This document shows, piece after piece, positions 1 through 7,599 of a stretch of 64,000 nt of DNA (position 1 is the stretch's first letter; each line of letters begins with the position of its first letter). Source of the stretch: Bilifractor porci (lineage in GTDB: Bacteria; Bacillota; Clostridia; Lachnospirales; Lachnospiraceae); assembly GCF_009696005.1 (NCBI RefSeq), contig NZ_VUMV01000001.1, positions 1 through 64,000 on the forward strand. The letters run 5' to 3'. The translations under genes and the position numbers were made by a program. Under the pieces are notes generated by a model. The model was not told the origin of the DNA and made no database searches. It was given only the letters and a program-made list of their open reading frames with translations.

Positions 1-52
1 ACGACACAACATATACAACATTTTTTTTCAATGCTTGACAAGTTTTAAGCAC

Positions 53-77
53 AAAAAAAGTCGCATTTCTGCGGCTT
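53..77 (-). terminator. Intrinsic terminator read on the minus strand
   Basis: Read on the minus strand, an 8-bp stem (AAGCCGCA with TGCGACTT, one G-U pair) with a 4-nt loop runs directly into seven T residues. It lies about 30 bases beyond the stop codon of the minus-strand open frame at 108-494. It could also belong to an unseen minus-strand RNA. Confidence 0.5.
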
Positions 78-107
78 GGAAGGCATTTGGTGTTACGTAT
101 TATTCAG

Positions 108-494
108 TTACAACTGTTGAAAACCCGGATCTATGCCGCGCATGATCCGGAGGGACCCGGCGGAGGCGAAAATCTGTAAATGATAGGGCAAACCATATGA
201 GGTGTCGGAAAACCAGAAAGCAGGCTGGCCTTTCTGTCGGAAAGATGCTATGATAATAGCACATTCACCAGTGTTATCATTTAAGTTATCATCTGATAAG
301 AAGAAAAAAATATCATAATTGTATCTCTGATAGAGGCGTTTCAGGGCTGACCCCGCTATGCGGAAAAACGGCAGCTTCTGAAATACCTTTATTTTTGTTT
401 CAGGCAGATGCAGGAAGAATGCTGAAAACTTGCAGAATGGGAGAGGCAGAAGGGGTGTTACATGGACTTTCTGAAATCTGATGTAAAAAAAATT
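108..494 (-). other. Start-less minus-strand open frame upstream of the MATE gene, possible gene remnant
   Basis: The 461 bases before the MATE gene hold no recognisable gene. On the minus strand a frame stays open for about 128 codons, ending in TAA at 108-110, but has no ATG, GTG or TTG in roughly its first 90 codons. It is followed by a minus-strand terminator at 53-77. The encoded sequence resembles no family I can name. Inside it a perfect inverted repeat, CCGGATC at 125-131 and GATCCGG at 144-150, could form an RNA hairpin. It could be the truncated 3' end of a lost gene, part of a dispersed repeat, or chance. Confidence 0.2.
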
Positions 495-1784
495 TATAAG
501 CGATATTTATTGCCGACGCTTGGCTCGGCGCTTGCAATGTCTATCTACAGCATTGTCGATACCATGGCGGTCGGACAGTATGCGGGACCTGTCGGTACGG
601 CGGCCATTGCCGTTGTAAATCCGGTGTACGTGATTATGATTGTGATTGCCTTTCTGTGCGCAACGGGGGGAAGTGTAAGGTTTGGAAATACGATAGGTAC
701 CGGAGACGGGAAAAAGGCGAATGAATATTTTTCAGCTGCCCTGACTTTATGCTGTGTCATGACGCTGGCAGCCTGGGTTGTCTTCCGAATCTGGTACAGA
801 GAAATATTTGCTTTCTTCGGAGCAAACGAGGAAGTTCTTCCCGCGGCGTCGGAATACGGCATCTGGATTATCCGGTTTTTCCCTGTTATTGTAGCGCCGG
901 ATTTTCTGGCTTCTTTTCTCCGCATGGACGGAGATCCGCACAGGGCTCTTGTCGCGGTAGTTGCGGGCGGAGGTGTCAATATGTTTCTGGACTGGCTGCT
1001 TGTTTTTCCAGTCGGTATGGGGGTTAAGGGAGCCGCTGTTGCCACAGTAATCGGAACTTCTGTCCAGTGCGTGATTATGCTTTCTCATTTCCGGACAGAG
1101 AAGAATCACCTGCATCTTGTGAAATTTTCCAATCCGGTAAAAATGATGGGAAAGATTGTCTCCACAGGCATTTCGGCGTCTGTACTGGATCTGGGCAATG
1201 TTTTTCTGTCATTTCTGATGAACAATCAAATTGTGAAGTATGGGGGGACTGCTGTTCTCGGTGTCTATGGCGTGATTAATACCATTGCTATTCTGTTCCA
1301 GGCTCTGTTTTCAGGTGTCGGGCAGACCATACAGCCGGGAGTTTCCATCAATTACGGAGCAGGAAATCACGGACGGGTTCTGGAGTTCCGGAAATATGCG
1401 GTCAGGACGGTCTTTTTCATGGGAGCTGCGTTTACTCTTCTGGGAGAACTGTTCCCGGTACAGATTGTGCGCCTTTTTATGAAAGCGACTCCGGAGGCGG
1501 AAGCGGTGGCGCCCGCGTTTATCAGAATTTATTTTATCAGTTTCCTGTTTCTCGGTTATCTTGTGGTTTCTATTTATTATCTGCAGTCTGTGCTGCAGCG
1601 GACGGCATCATCTGTAATAGCGGTCTGCCGGGCCTTTGTTTTCCCTGCGGCCTTTCTTCTGATACTGCCGTATTTTATGAAACTTACGGGTGTATATGCG
1701 GCAGTGCCGGCATCAGAGATCCTGCTTTTCCTATGCGCCGCTTCCTGGCAGCGAAGAAAGAAAAAATATAGGGCTGTTTCATGA
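462..1784 (+). CDS. MATE family multidrug/metabolite efflux transporter
   Basis: A 440-residue polytopic inner-membrane protein of the MATE family, exporters that use H+ or Na+ gradients to expel cationic drugs or metabolites. About twelve hydrophobic segments alternate with short loops through the whole chain. The N-terminal lobe has the family-like stretch YSIVDTMAVGQYAGPVG near residues 24-40, and a second lobe starts near residue 230 (ASVLDLGNVFLSFLMNNQIV). Length is normal for the family (about 440-460). The ATG follows a purine-rich GGGAGAGGCAGAAGG stretch. It is monocistronic, with a strong terminator at 1818-1870. The substrate cannot be told from sequence; Lachnospiraceae carry many such paralogues. 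Confidence 0.9.
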   Translation: MDFLKSDVKKIYKRYLLPTLGSALAMSIYSIVDTMAVGQYAGPVGTAAIAVVNPVYVIMIVIAFLCATGGSVRFGNTIGTGDGKKANEYFSAALTLCCVMTLAAWVVFRIWYREIFAFFGANEEVLPAASEYGIWIIRFFPVIVAPDFLASFLRMDGDPHRALVAVVAGGGVNMFLDWLLVFPVGMGVKGAAVATVIGTSVQCVIMLSHFRTEKNHLHLVKFSNPVKMMGKIVSTGISASVLDLGNVFLSFLMNNQIVKYGGTAVLGVYGVINTIAILFQALFSGVGQTIQPGVSINYGAGNHGRVLEFRKYAVRTVFFMGAAFTLLGELFPVQIVRLFMKATPEAEAVAPAFIRIYFISFLFLGYLVVSIYYLQSVLQRTASSVIAVCRAFVFPAAFLLILPYFMKLTGVYAAVPASEILLFLCAASWQRRKKKYRAVS

Positions 1785-1817
1785 ATAGATGATACAATTA
1801 AGTAAAAACGTTGTTTG

Positions 1818-1870
1818 ACCGGCATTCTGAACTTGTATTCATAAAGTTCAAAATGCCGGTTTTGTCTTTT
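1818..1870 (+). terminator. Intrinsic terminator after the MATE gene
   Basis: A long stem pairs 1818-1834 with 1844-1860, with one internal mismatch and a 9-nt loop, followed by a T-rich tail (TTTGTCTTTT). It ends the MATE transcript. Confidence 0.85.
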
Positions 1871-1907
1871 ATTCTTCTGAAAGGGTGAAGAAAAAATCCA
1901 GTGCCAT

Positions 1908-2051
1908 ATGATACTTATATCGACAGGATCATACCGGAAGAGGTTGAAGAAAGAAAAACGCAAGGGCACAAAGAGAAAACGAGATGCATTACAAATCATC
2001 CGCAGAGTATACCGCAGCATAGTTTACGAAACTCCTTATGAAACAGCCTAA
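1908..2051 (+). CDS. Possible small very basic protein, doubtful
   Basis: An ATG-initiated frame of 47 codons lies in the 405-base gap between the MATE terminator and the SGNH gene. Its first half is extremely rich in Lys and Arg (YRKRLKKEKRKGTKRKR) and its second half is mixed. There is no well-placed ribosome binding site; the nearest purine run, AAAGGGTGAAG, is about 20 bases upstream. I recognise no family. It may be a relic or chance. Confidence 0.15.
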   Translation: MILISTGSYRKRLKKEKRKGTKRKRDALQIIRRVYRSIVYETPYETA

Positions 2052-2087
2052 GGACGAGTAAGTCGGTCGGGGATATGGTACAATGAA

Positions 2088-2136
2088 AAATGTTCTTGTC
2101 CATGGGTGAGCAGGCTCCGTGTGAGACAAGAACATT
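2088..2136 (+). promoter_or_regulatory. Perfect inverted repeat in the leader of the first O-acylation operon
   Basis: AATGTTCTTGTC at 2089-2100 is repeated as its exact reverse complement GACAAGAACATT at 2125-2136, with a 24-base spacer. No T tract follows, so it is not a terminator. A -10-like TACAAT lies at 2079-2084 just upstream, so the repeat would sit at the very start of the transcript. Operator or 5' stem-loop are both possible. Confidence 0.4.
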
Positions 2137-2189
2137 GCACCTGGACTTAAATAATAATAAACAAGACGGGAATGGGGTAAGAAGAAGCT

Positions 2190-3125
2190 ATGAATTTACG
2201 CGGAAGTAGGAGACTCCGTTACAGAAGAGGTTCTATCGCGGCGATTATCGCTGTTTGCATTGCGGCTGCGGTTATTTCAGCCGCGGTTGGCGCTTGCCGG
2301 AGCGAAAAAACCGCAGAGATCACGAAGGGAGTGGAATTCCTGAAAGCACAGGAGAGTAAAGATCCGATAGCGGTCGAGCAGGTTCTGACCGAGCAGAAGA
2401 AGGAAAAAATGCAGGCAGAACGTGCGGAGATGCAGAAGAAGCTGGAGGATGGAACGATTAACGTGTGGAGCCTGTTTGGAGATTCTGTGATTATGGGGGA
2501 TTCCAGAGCGGTTGGATTCTACACCTATGAATTTCTTCCACAGTCCCGTGTTCTGGCAGAGGGCGGAAATACGATCGCCAATATTCTGGATCATGAAGAT
2601 GAGCTGATACAGCTGAATCCGACATCACTCTTCCTTTGCTATGGTCTGAATGATACCTCTAGCGGGTTTTGGAACACAAAGGAAGATTATGTAAATGATT
2701 ACGCGTCGATCCTGGACGAGCTGCATCAGAAGCTTCCGAATACATCCATTTTTGTTAATTCCATCATCCCGGCGCAGCAGCCGGCGATTGACACCACACC
2801 GGCGTGGGGCAATATTCCGGAATGGAGCGAGGCAGTCCACAAAATTGTTGAGGAAAAAGGCTTTGGATGGGTCAGTGTCGACGATCTTGTCAGTGAACAT
2901 CAGGATCTCTATGAGCCGGATTCCATTCATGTTAAAAAGGAGTTCTATCCTCTGTGGGCGACGCAGATGATGCTGAGCGTCTATGATGAACAGCAAGCGG
3001 GAGGAGAGGGGGAAGAATCAGCATCCTCCTCCGGGAGCAATCCGGAGGCTTCTTCGGAGAGCGCAACCGGCACATCGTCGGAGAATGTCTTTTCTTCTTC
3101 CGGGGAGAACGGCACTGCTTCCTGA
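2190..3125 (+). CDS. Membrane-anchored SGNH/GDSL-type hydrolase (O-acylation cassette 1)
   Basis: A 311-residue extracytoplasmic protein with an N-terminal transmembrane anchor near residues 15-33 (IAAIIAVCIAAAVISAAVGA). A charged linker follows (about residues 40-90), then an SGNH-like domain. Visible motifs are the Ser block MGDSRAVG (Ser105), the Asn block GLND, and the C-terminal DSIH (Asp244, His247), which would complete the catalytic triad. The last 40 residues are a Ser/Gly/Glu-rich tail. Such proteins act with MBOAT acyltransferases to move acetyl groups onto exported polysaccharide, as AlgJ/AlgX-type proteins do. It is the first gene of a run with DUF4358, MBOAT and DHHW genes. The exact substrate is unknown. 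Confidence 0.8.
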   Translation: MNLRGSRRLRYRRGSIAAIIAVCIAAAVISAAVGACRSEKTAEITKGVEFLKAQESKDPIAVEQVLTEQKKEKMQAERAEMQKKLEDGTINVWSLFGDSVIMGDSRAVGFYTYEFLPQSRVLAEGGNTIANILDHEDELIQLNPTSLFLCYGLNDTSSGFWNTKEDYVNDYASILDELHQKLPNTSIFVNSIIPAQQPAIDTTPAWGNIPEWSEAVHKIVEEKGFGWVSVDDLVSEHQDLYEPDSIHVKKEFYPLWATQMMLSVYDEQQAGGEGEESASSSGSNPEASSESATGTSSENVFSSSGENGTAS

Positions 3126-3160
3126 ACAGTTACTAAAAATAAAAGGAATTCGGTACAGAT

Positions 3161-3652
3161 ATGAAGACAAAGAGTATGAGACTGACAGCTCTGGAGATCG
3201 TCAAATGGATCCTCGTGGCATTGATCGCGTTGTTCCTGGTTCATTCTTTCACGGGAAACCGGATCAGTAAGGCAGATTTTGATACGGTGTGGGACGCTGT
3301 GTCGGCGGACGCGGACATGTCCAAGATGCAGGAGGGATCAAACCAGATGATCCGGCGGCTGTACGGACTGGATCCGGCACAGTTTGACGGAATCCGGCTT
3401 TATTATCCGAAGACAAACATGGGCGCCGAGGAAATCCTTCTGGTCAAGATGAAAGACACGAAGGATCAGGAAACGGTGCAGAGTGCCATGGAGTCGAGAA
3501 AAAAGACACAGATGAACAATTTTAACGGTTACGGAACGTATCAGTACGCCATGCTTGAGAAAAGCGTCATTTCCATCCGGGGAAATTACGCGCTGTTTGT
3601 TTCTGCGGACAACGCGGCAGCGATTGATCAGGCGTTTGAAAACGCTCTGTAA
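3161..3652 (+). CDS. DUF4358 domain protein, membrane anchored
   Basis: A 163-residue protein with an uncleaved-looking N-terminal membrane segment (about residues 12-30, VKWILVALIALFLVHSF) and a small extracytoplasmic domain matching the DUF4358 pattern: a helix with DFDTVWDAV, then MIRRLYGLDPAQFDGIRLYYP, then a C-terminal Gln/Ala helix. The function is not established. In Clostridia this domain is typically found beside MBOAT and SGNH/DHHW genes, as here, which suggests an accessory role in O-acylation of a surface polymer. It lies 35 bases after the SGNH gene and 15 bases before the MBOAT gene, so the three are almost surely co-transcribed. Confidence 0.75.
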   Translation: MKTKSMRLTALEIVKWILVALIALFLVHSFTGNRISKADFDTVWDAVSADADMSKMQEGSNQMIRRLYGLDPAQFDGIRLYYPKTNMGAEEILLVKMKDTKDQETVQSAMESRKKTQMNNFNGYGTYQYAMLEKSVISIRGNYALFVSADNAAAIDQAFENAL

Positions 3653-3667
3653 GAGGGAGACCGTGGT

Positions 3668-5032
3668 ATGACTTTCAGCACACTGGGCTTTATTTTTATA
3701 TTTCTTCCGATTTCACTTCTTGTATATCATCTGATACCGGCGCGGAAGAGCGTCTGGCGCAAGGCGGCGCTCCTGATCTTCAGCGTTTTGTTCTATGTGT
3801 GGGGGGATGCGCCGAGCTTTGTGGTTCTCCTGATATCGGTGTTGTTTCATTACGTCTCGGGACAGCAGATTCGGATGCTCTCCACAGAAGGACAGGAGGG
3901 AATGCGCCGAAAGGCTGCTGTCATCACAACAGCGGCCGTGGACGTCGCGGTGCTCGGTATCTTCAAATACAGCCGTCTTGATCTTCCGGTGGGAATCTCT
4001 TTCTACACATTCTCAGCCCTTTCTTATATCTTTGATATTTATTATGGCAGGGTAGAGGATGATGGAAATATCCTGAATGAGATGCTGTATATTCTGTTTT
4101 TCCCGAAGCTGATCTCCGGACCGATCATGCAATATAAGGATTTTCACGAGCAGCTTGTGCAGAATACGGCAAAAAACAGATATTTTGCCTCGGGTATGCA
4201 TCTGTTTATCATCGGATTGTTCAAAAAGGTGCTGATTGCCGATAATCTGAGCACAGCCTTTCATCAGATCAGCAGTCTCAGCCAGATGGCCGGACTGACG
4301 GCGTGGCTGGGGATGATTTTTTACTCACTGGAGCTATATTTTGATTTCAGCGGGTATTCTGATATGGCGATAGGCCTCGCCGGAATGTTCGGCTTCCGGA
4401 TAGAGAAGAACTTTCATTACCCCTACCTGTCCGACGGCGTCACGGACTTTTGGAGAAGATGGCACATATCACTGGGCGCCTGGTTTCGGGATTATGTATA
4501 TATCCCGATGGGCGGCAACCGCTGTTCCCGTGAAAAACAGTTCCGGAATCTCGCGGTTGTCTGGATTCTGACGGGACTCTGGCACGGCAATACCCTGAAC
4601 TTTTTGTTCTGGGGAATCTACCACGGCTTTTTTGTTATTCTGGAAAAATTTGCGATCGGGCAGAAGCGGCTGTCGATTCCGAAATGGGCCCGGATTCTCC
4701 TGACGGATTTGATCGCATTTGTCGGATGGATCTTTTTCTTCACACCTTCCATCGGAGCGGCGTTCCGGTATATTGGACAGATGTTCGGGGCGGACGGGCT
4801 TGGTTTTGCGAATAGCGCGAGTGTGTATTACCTGACGAACAATCTGGTTCTTCTGATTCTTGCGGTGATCTGCTGCGGGCCGCTTCTGACAAAGCTTCAT
4901 GATGCTCTGGTATACAGAGGCGGAAAGAACATGATATACGCTTCGGTGGTTCTTCATGTGGTGCTGCTGATATTCTGTGTAGCCAATATGGTCGGAGCCA
5001 CATACTCAACATTCCTGTATTTCAGATTCTGA
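3668..5032 (+). CDS. MBOAT family O-acyltransferase (AlgI/DltB-like), cassette 1
   Basis: A 454-residue integral membrane acyltransferase of the MBOAT superfamily. The family hallmarks are clear: FWRRWHISLGAWFRDYVYIP with His266, and GLWHGNTLNF with the presumed catalytic His306. About ten to twelve hydrophobic segments surround them. AlgI-type members take acetyl groups from cytoplasmic acetyl-CoA and pass them across the membrane to a partner that acetylates polysaccharide. The neighbouring SGNH and DHHW genes are the likely partners. The 15-base spacer contains AGAGGGAGA as ribosome binding site. A paralogue lies at 9303-10736. DltB (teichoic acid D-alanylation) is less likely because dltA, dltC and dltD are absent. 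Confidence 0.92.
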   Translation: MTFSTLGFIFIFLPISLLVYHLIPARKSVWRKAALLIFSVLFYVWGDAPSFVVLLISVLFHYVSGQQIRMLSTEGQEGMRRKAAVITTAAVDVAVLGIFKYSRLDLPVGISFYTFSALSYIFDIYYGRVEDDGNILNEMLYILFFPKLISGPIMQYKDFHEQLVQNTAKNRYFASGMHLFIIGLFKKVLIADNLSTAFHQISSLSQMAGLTAWLGMIFYSLELYFDFSGYSDMAIGLAGMFGFRIEKNFHYPYLSDGVTDFWRRWHISLGAWFRDYVYIPMGGNRCSREKQFRNLAVVWILTGLWHGNTLNFLFWGIYHGFFVILEKFAIGQKRLSIPKWARILLTDLIAFVGWIFFFTPSIGAAFRYIGQMFGADGLGFANSASVYYLTNNLVLLILAVICCGPLLTKLHDALVYRGGKNMIYASVVLHVVLLIFCVANMVGATYSTFLYFRF

Positions 5033-5046
5033 GAGGTGGGAGACAA

Positions 5047-6666
5047 ATGACGGATAACAGCGAGAATAATAGCAAAAGAAGAAGCAGGGCATTCGTCTAT
5101 CCGGATGATCTGCCCTCCCGTATGAAGACCAGGCCGGACGGAACCGGCAGCAATACCGGGAAGGCGGCAGCGGGAAGTGATCGGAATACGGCAGCCGGCA
5201 GACGGAGTACATCGGAAAACGGACGACGGAGAACGGCGGACGGAGCGGCGGGCAGCCGTGGGAGTACAGCGGCCGGCAGACGGGGTACATCGGAAAGCGG
5301 AAAACGTAGAACGACAGCCGGAGCGGCGGAGAGGCGTGAGGGCATCGCGGACAGAGAAAAGTCTGAGGCGTTCAGGAGAATATCGAGCCTCGTGCCAAAG
5401 AAACGAAAATTCAGGAAAGGCAAGAAAAAAGAGTATTTCTATGATCTGCTTACCCGGATCTTCCTTGGGGCTGTGACGGTCATTTTTATCCTGAATCTGA
5501 TTGTGCCGAGCAGAGAATTTTCGCCGGATGAGAACAGAAACCTTGCACAGCGGCCGAAAATCTCCGCTACGTCCCTTACAAACGGAGATTTTTTCAGAGA
5601 TTTTAACAGCTATGTGTCGGATCAGTTTGCGGGGCGGGATATGTGGATGAATATACGTTCTCTGGGTACGACGATCCTTGGAAATCGGGAATCGGAGAAT
5701 GTGTATTTCGGAAAGGATAGTTATCTTCTTTCCAAACCGGTGGTTCCGGATGAGAAGACGGTTTCTGCAACGGAGACGGCCATCAATGGGTTTGCCGACA
5801 GACACAGCGATCTGAACATGAATCTTCTGATGGTGCCGGACGCGGCAAGCATACTCACGGACAAGCTTCCTCGGAATGCACCGGTTGAGGATCAAATCTC
5901 GGATATACGTGACTTTGAAAACAGCTTGGACAGCAATATCCAGAGGATAGATGCTATCAGCATGATGCAGAAAAACAAAGGGCAGAAAATTTACTACAAG
6001 ACGGATCATCACTGGACCAGTATGGGCGCGTATGAGGTCTTTCTCGGAGCCGCAAATCAGCTGGGGATTGAAGCTCCGATTACCGACAATACGGTCTACA
6101 CCGTTTCGGATTCCTTTCAGGGTACGTTGGCATCGAGAAGCGGCAGACATACCAGCCGGGATTCGGTTGAAATTTACCACCCGGACGGAACGGACGTAGA
6201 TTATATTGTGACTTATCCCGATACGGGAAAGAAGAGCACATCCATGTTCATGAGTGAAAAGCTGACGGAGAAGGATCAGTACCAGGTGTTCTTTGGCGGG
6301 AATCACCCTCTGGTGGAGATCCGGACGACCGCGAATAACGGCAGAAATCTTCTGGTATTCAAGGACTCTTACGCAAACAGCTTCATACAGTTTCTTTACC
6401 CGTATTTTCAGAACATCATCATGGTGGATCCCAGATATTACTATGATGATATCGAGACATCCATTACATCCTACGGGATCACCGATGTACTGTTTTTGTA
6501 CAGTGCAGATACTCTGCTTGCAGATACGAATCTGGCGGATACCCTGAATGCAGCTTCTGTTTCCGAACAGGCAGCGGACAATGGAACGGGCAGCGGAGAT
6601 AACGGGACGGGTGGAACGGAGAGCGTAAACGGTTCCTCCGCTGCGTCTTCTTCTCTAGAGACATGA
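5047..6666 (+). CDS. DHHW family protein (AlgX-like acetyltransferase partner), cassette 1
   Basis: A 539-residue bitopic protein. Residues 1-125 form a highly basic, Arg/Gly/Ser-rich cytoplasmic tail that contains two 26-residue tandem repeats (47-72 and 73-98). One transmembrane helix follows near 135-155 (FLGAVTVIFILNLIVP). The outer part is SGNH-like and carries the signature KTDHHWTSMGAY with Asp320-His321-His322-Trp323, then FKDSYANSF, which may hold the nucleophile region. Such DHHW proteins accompany MBOAT genes and are thought to carry out the final transfer of acetyl groups to a cell-surface polysaccharide. It is 14 bases downstream of the MBOAT gene with GAGAGGTGGGAGA as ribosome binding site. 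The C-terminus is Gly/Ser/Asn-rich. Confidence 0.85.
   Translation: MTDNSENNSKRRSRAFVYPDDLPSRMKTRPDGTGSNTGKAAAGSDRNTAAGRRSTSENGRRRTADGAAGSRGSTAAGRRGTSESGKRRTTAGAAERREGIADREKSEAFRRISSLVPKKRKFRKGKKKEYFYDLLTRIFLGAVTVIFILNLIVPSREFSPDENRNLAQRPKISATSLTNGDFFRDFNSYVSDQFAGRDMWMNIRSLGTTILGNRESENVYFGKDSYLLSKPVVPDEKTVSATETAINGFADRHSDLNMNLLMVPDAASILTDKLPRNAPVEDQISDIRDFENSLDSNIQRIDAISMMQKNKGQKIYYKTDHHWTSMGAYEVFLGAANQLGIEAPITDNTVYTVSDSFQGTLASRSGRHTSRDSVEIYHPDGTDVDYIVTYPDTGKKSTSMFMSEKLTEKDQYQVFFGGNHPLVEIRTTANNGRNLLVFKDSYANSFIQFLYPYFQNIIMVDPRYYYDDIETSITSYGITDVLFLYSADTLLADTNLADTLNAASVSEQAADNGTGSGDNGTGGTESVNGSSAASSSLET
5185..5340 (+). repeat. Two tandem 78-bp coding repeats in the DHHW gene
   Basis: Two adjacent 78-base units (5185-5262 and 5263-5340) encode 26-residue repeats beginning NTAAGRRSTSENGRRR and STAAGRRGTSESGKRR. 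They lie in the predicted cytoplasmic, strongly positive N-terminal tail. Unit boundaries are exact in frame. The copies differ at several positions, so the duplication is not very recent. Confidence 0.8.
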
Positions 6667-6817
6667 GCGACTCATCGACGATAACGTGGTGAATACTTCT
6701 ATATGCACTTGCGTGTCCCAAACCGATTCTTCACAAATCGAGAGCATCGGCTGACGTATCAGACCGTTTACAGGTCGGTGCGCCATCCTTTTGGGCAGCT
6801 TTTATCTGCAGATGATC

Positions 6818-6885
6818 TTTTGCGATTTCTTAGATTCTGCTACAATAAGAGTCGATATCCGGAACCGGAGACGGAAGGGTTCCGG
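6818..6885 (+). promoter_or_regulatory. Probable promoter and leader hairpin before the GGDEF remnant
   Basis: In the non-coding stretch 6667-6967 an extended -10 element, TGCTACAAT, ends at 6846, with a T-rich -35 region near 6818-6825. Just downstream a perfect 8-bp inverted repeat, CCGGAACC at 6859-6866 and GGTTCCGG at 6878-6885, would form a hairpin at the start of the transcript. A good ribosome binding site (AGGAGGAG, 6917-6923) follows but leads only to a very short frame, as expected if the gene behind it has decayed. Confidence 0.45.
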
Positions 6886-6967
6886 CATCGGCTGACTGAA
6901 TGAAATTTGAATGTTAGGAGGAGTTATTGTGCAGAGCGCTCCGGGGGAGCTTTGCGGATAAAAGAGA

Positions 6968-7598
6968 ATGAAGCTGAAATGCAGCCAGAAACTGATTTTA
7001 TTCTTACTGGGCGCGGGACTTCTGGTTTTTCTGGTTCTGAATTTCCTGAATAAAACGGGAGCAGCTTGATGAGAGCGCGCAGAAACAGCAGATGGTGACA
7101 GATCCGATTACCGGACTGGCTAATTCCCGCGGAATCATGGAAAGCATGACCAGCTATCTGGAGGAACTCTGGAGAAGAAACATCAATTTTGTTATCATGC
7201 AGGTTTTTGTCCGCGAGTATGAATTTTTCCGCAAAACCTGCGGAGAAGAAGCGGGAGATGAGCTGCTGCGAAGAATCGGCCGGGTGCTGGAAGAAATTTT
7301 CGGAAATAACGCGGTCATCGGAAGAATCACGGAAAGCCAGTTTTTCATTTTGATGCAGTATCAGAAAAAGGGCGCGGCTGAGGAAGCCGCCGATCAGATC
7401 AACCGTAAGATTCAGGAAATTCACGAGGTAGGAGAGTGGCGGCCATCCTGCACGGCGCAGGTTATGTTTGCTTACGCGACTGCGGACACCATCAGCGAGA
7501 AGATGTATTCCGAGATGATACATAAGGTGATGATGGAACTGAACGAAAAAGAGGAAAATGATCCGGAACAGGAATCGGACAGAAAGGCAGGGAAATAA
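6968..7598 (+). pseudogene. Decayed membrane GGDEF (diguanylate cyclase-like) gene
   Basis: A membrane segment (MKLKCSQKLILFLLGAGLLV, from 6968) is read in one frame and stops at 7067-7069. A GGDEF-type domain is open in another frame from 7050 to 7598, and the two segments would join naturally with a frameshift near 7055-7065. The domain starts with the typical DPITGLANSRGI, but the signature that should read GGDEF is TESQF, so cyclase activity is not expected. The usual periplasmic sensor and second membrane helix are missing, so a large internal deletion is likely too. An ATG at 7092 could give a 168-residue product but lacks a ribosome binding site. It ends just before the FGGY kinase start. 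Confidence 0.6.
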
Positions 7599-7599
7599 T

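Noticed and set aside
3668-5032. DltB of a D-alanylation operon
   Set aside because: No dltA, dltC or dltD nearby; partners are SGNH and DHHW proteins typical of O-acetylation sets.
4954-6306. 450-codon minus-strand frame across the DHHW gene
   Set aside because: Shadow of the coding strand; its low-complexity part mirrors the Arg-rich repeats of the real gene.
6703-6903. 66-codon plus-strand frame in the gap after the first DHHW gene
   Set aside because: No ribosome binding site, overlaps the candidate promoter at 6818-6846 and the leader hairpin, and matches no family.
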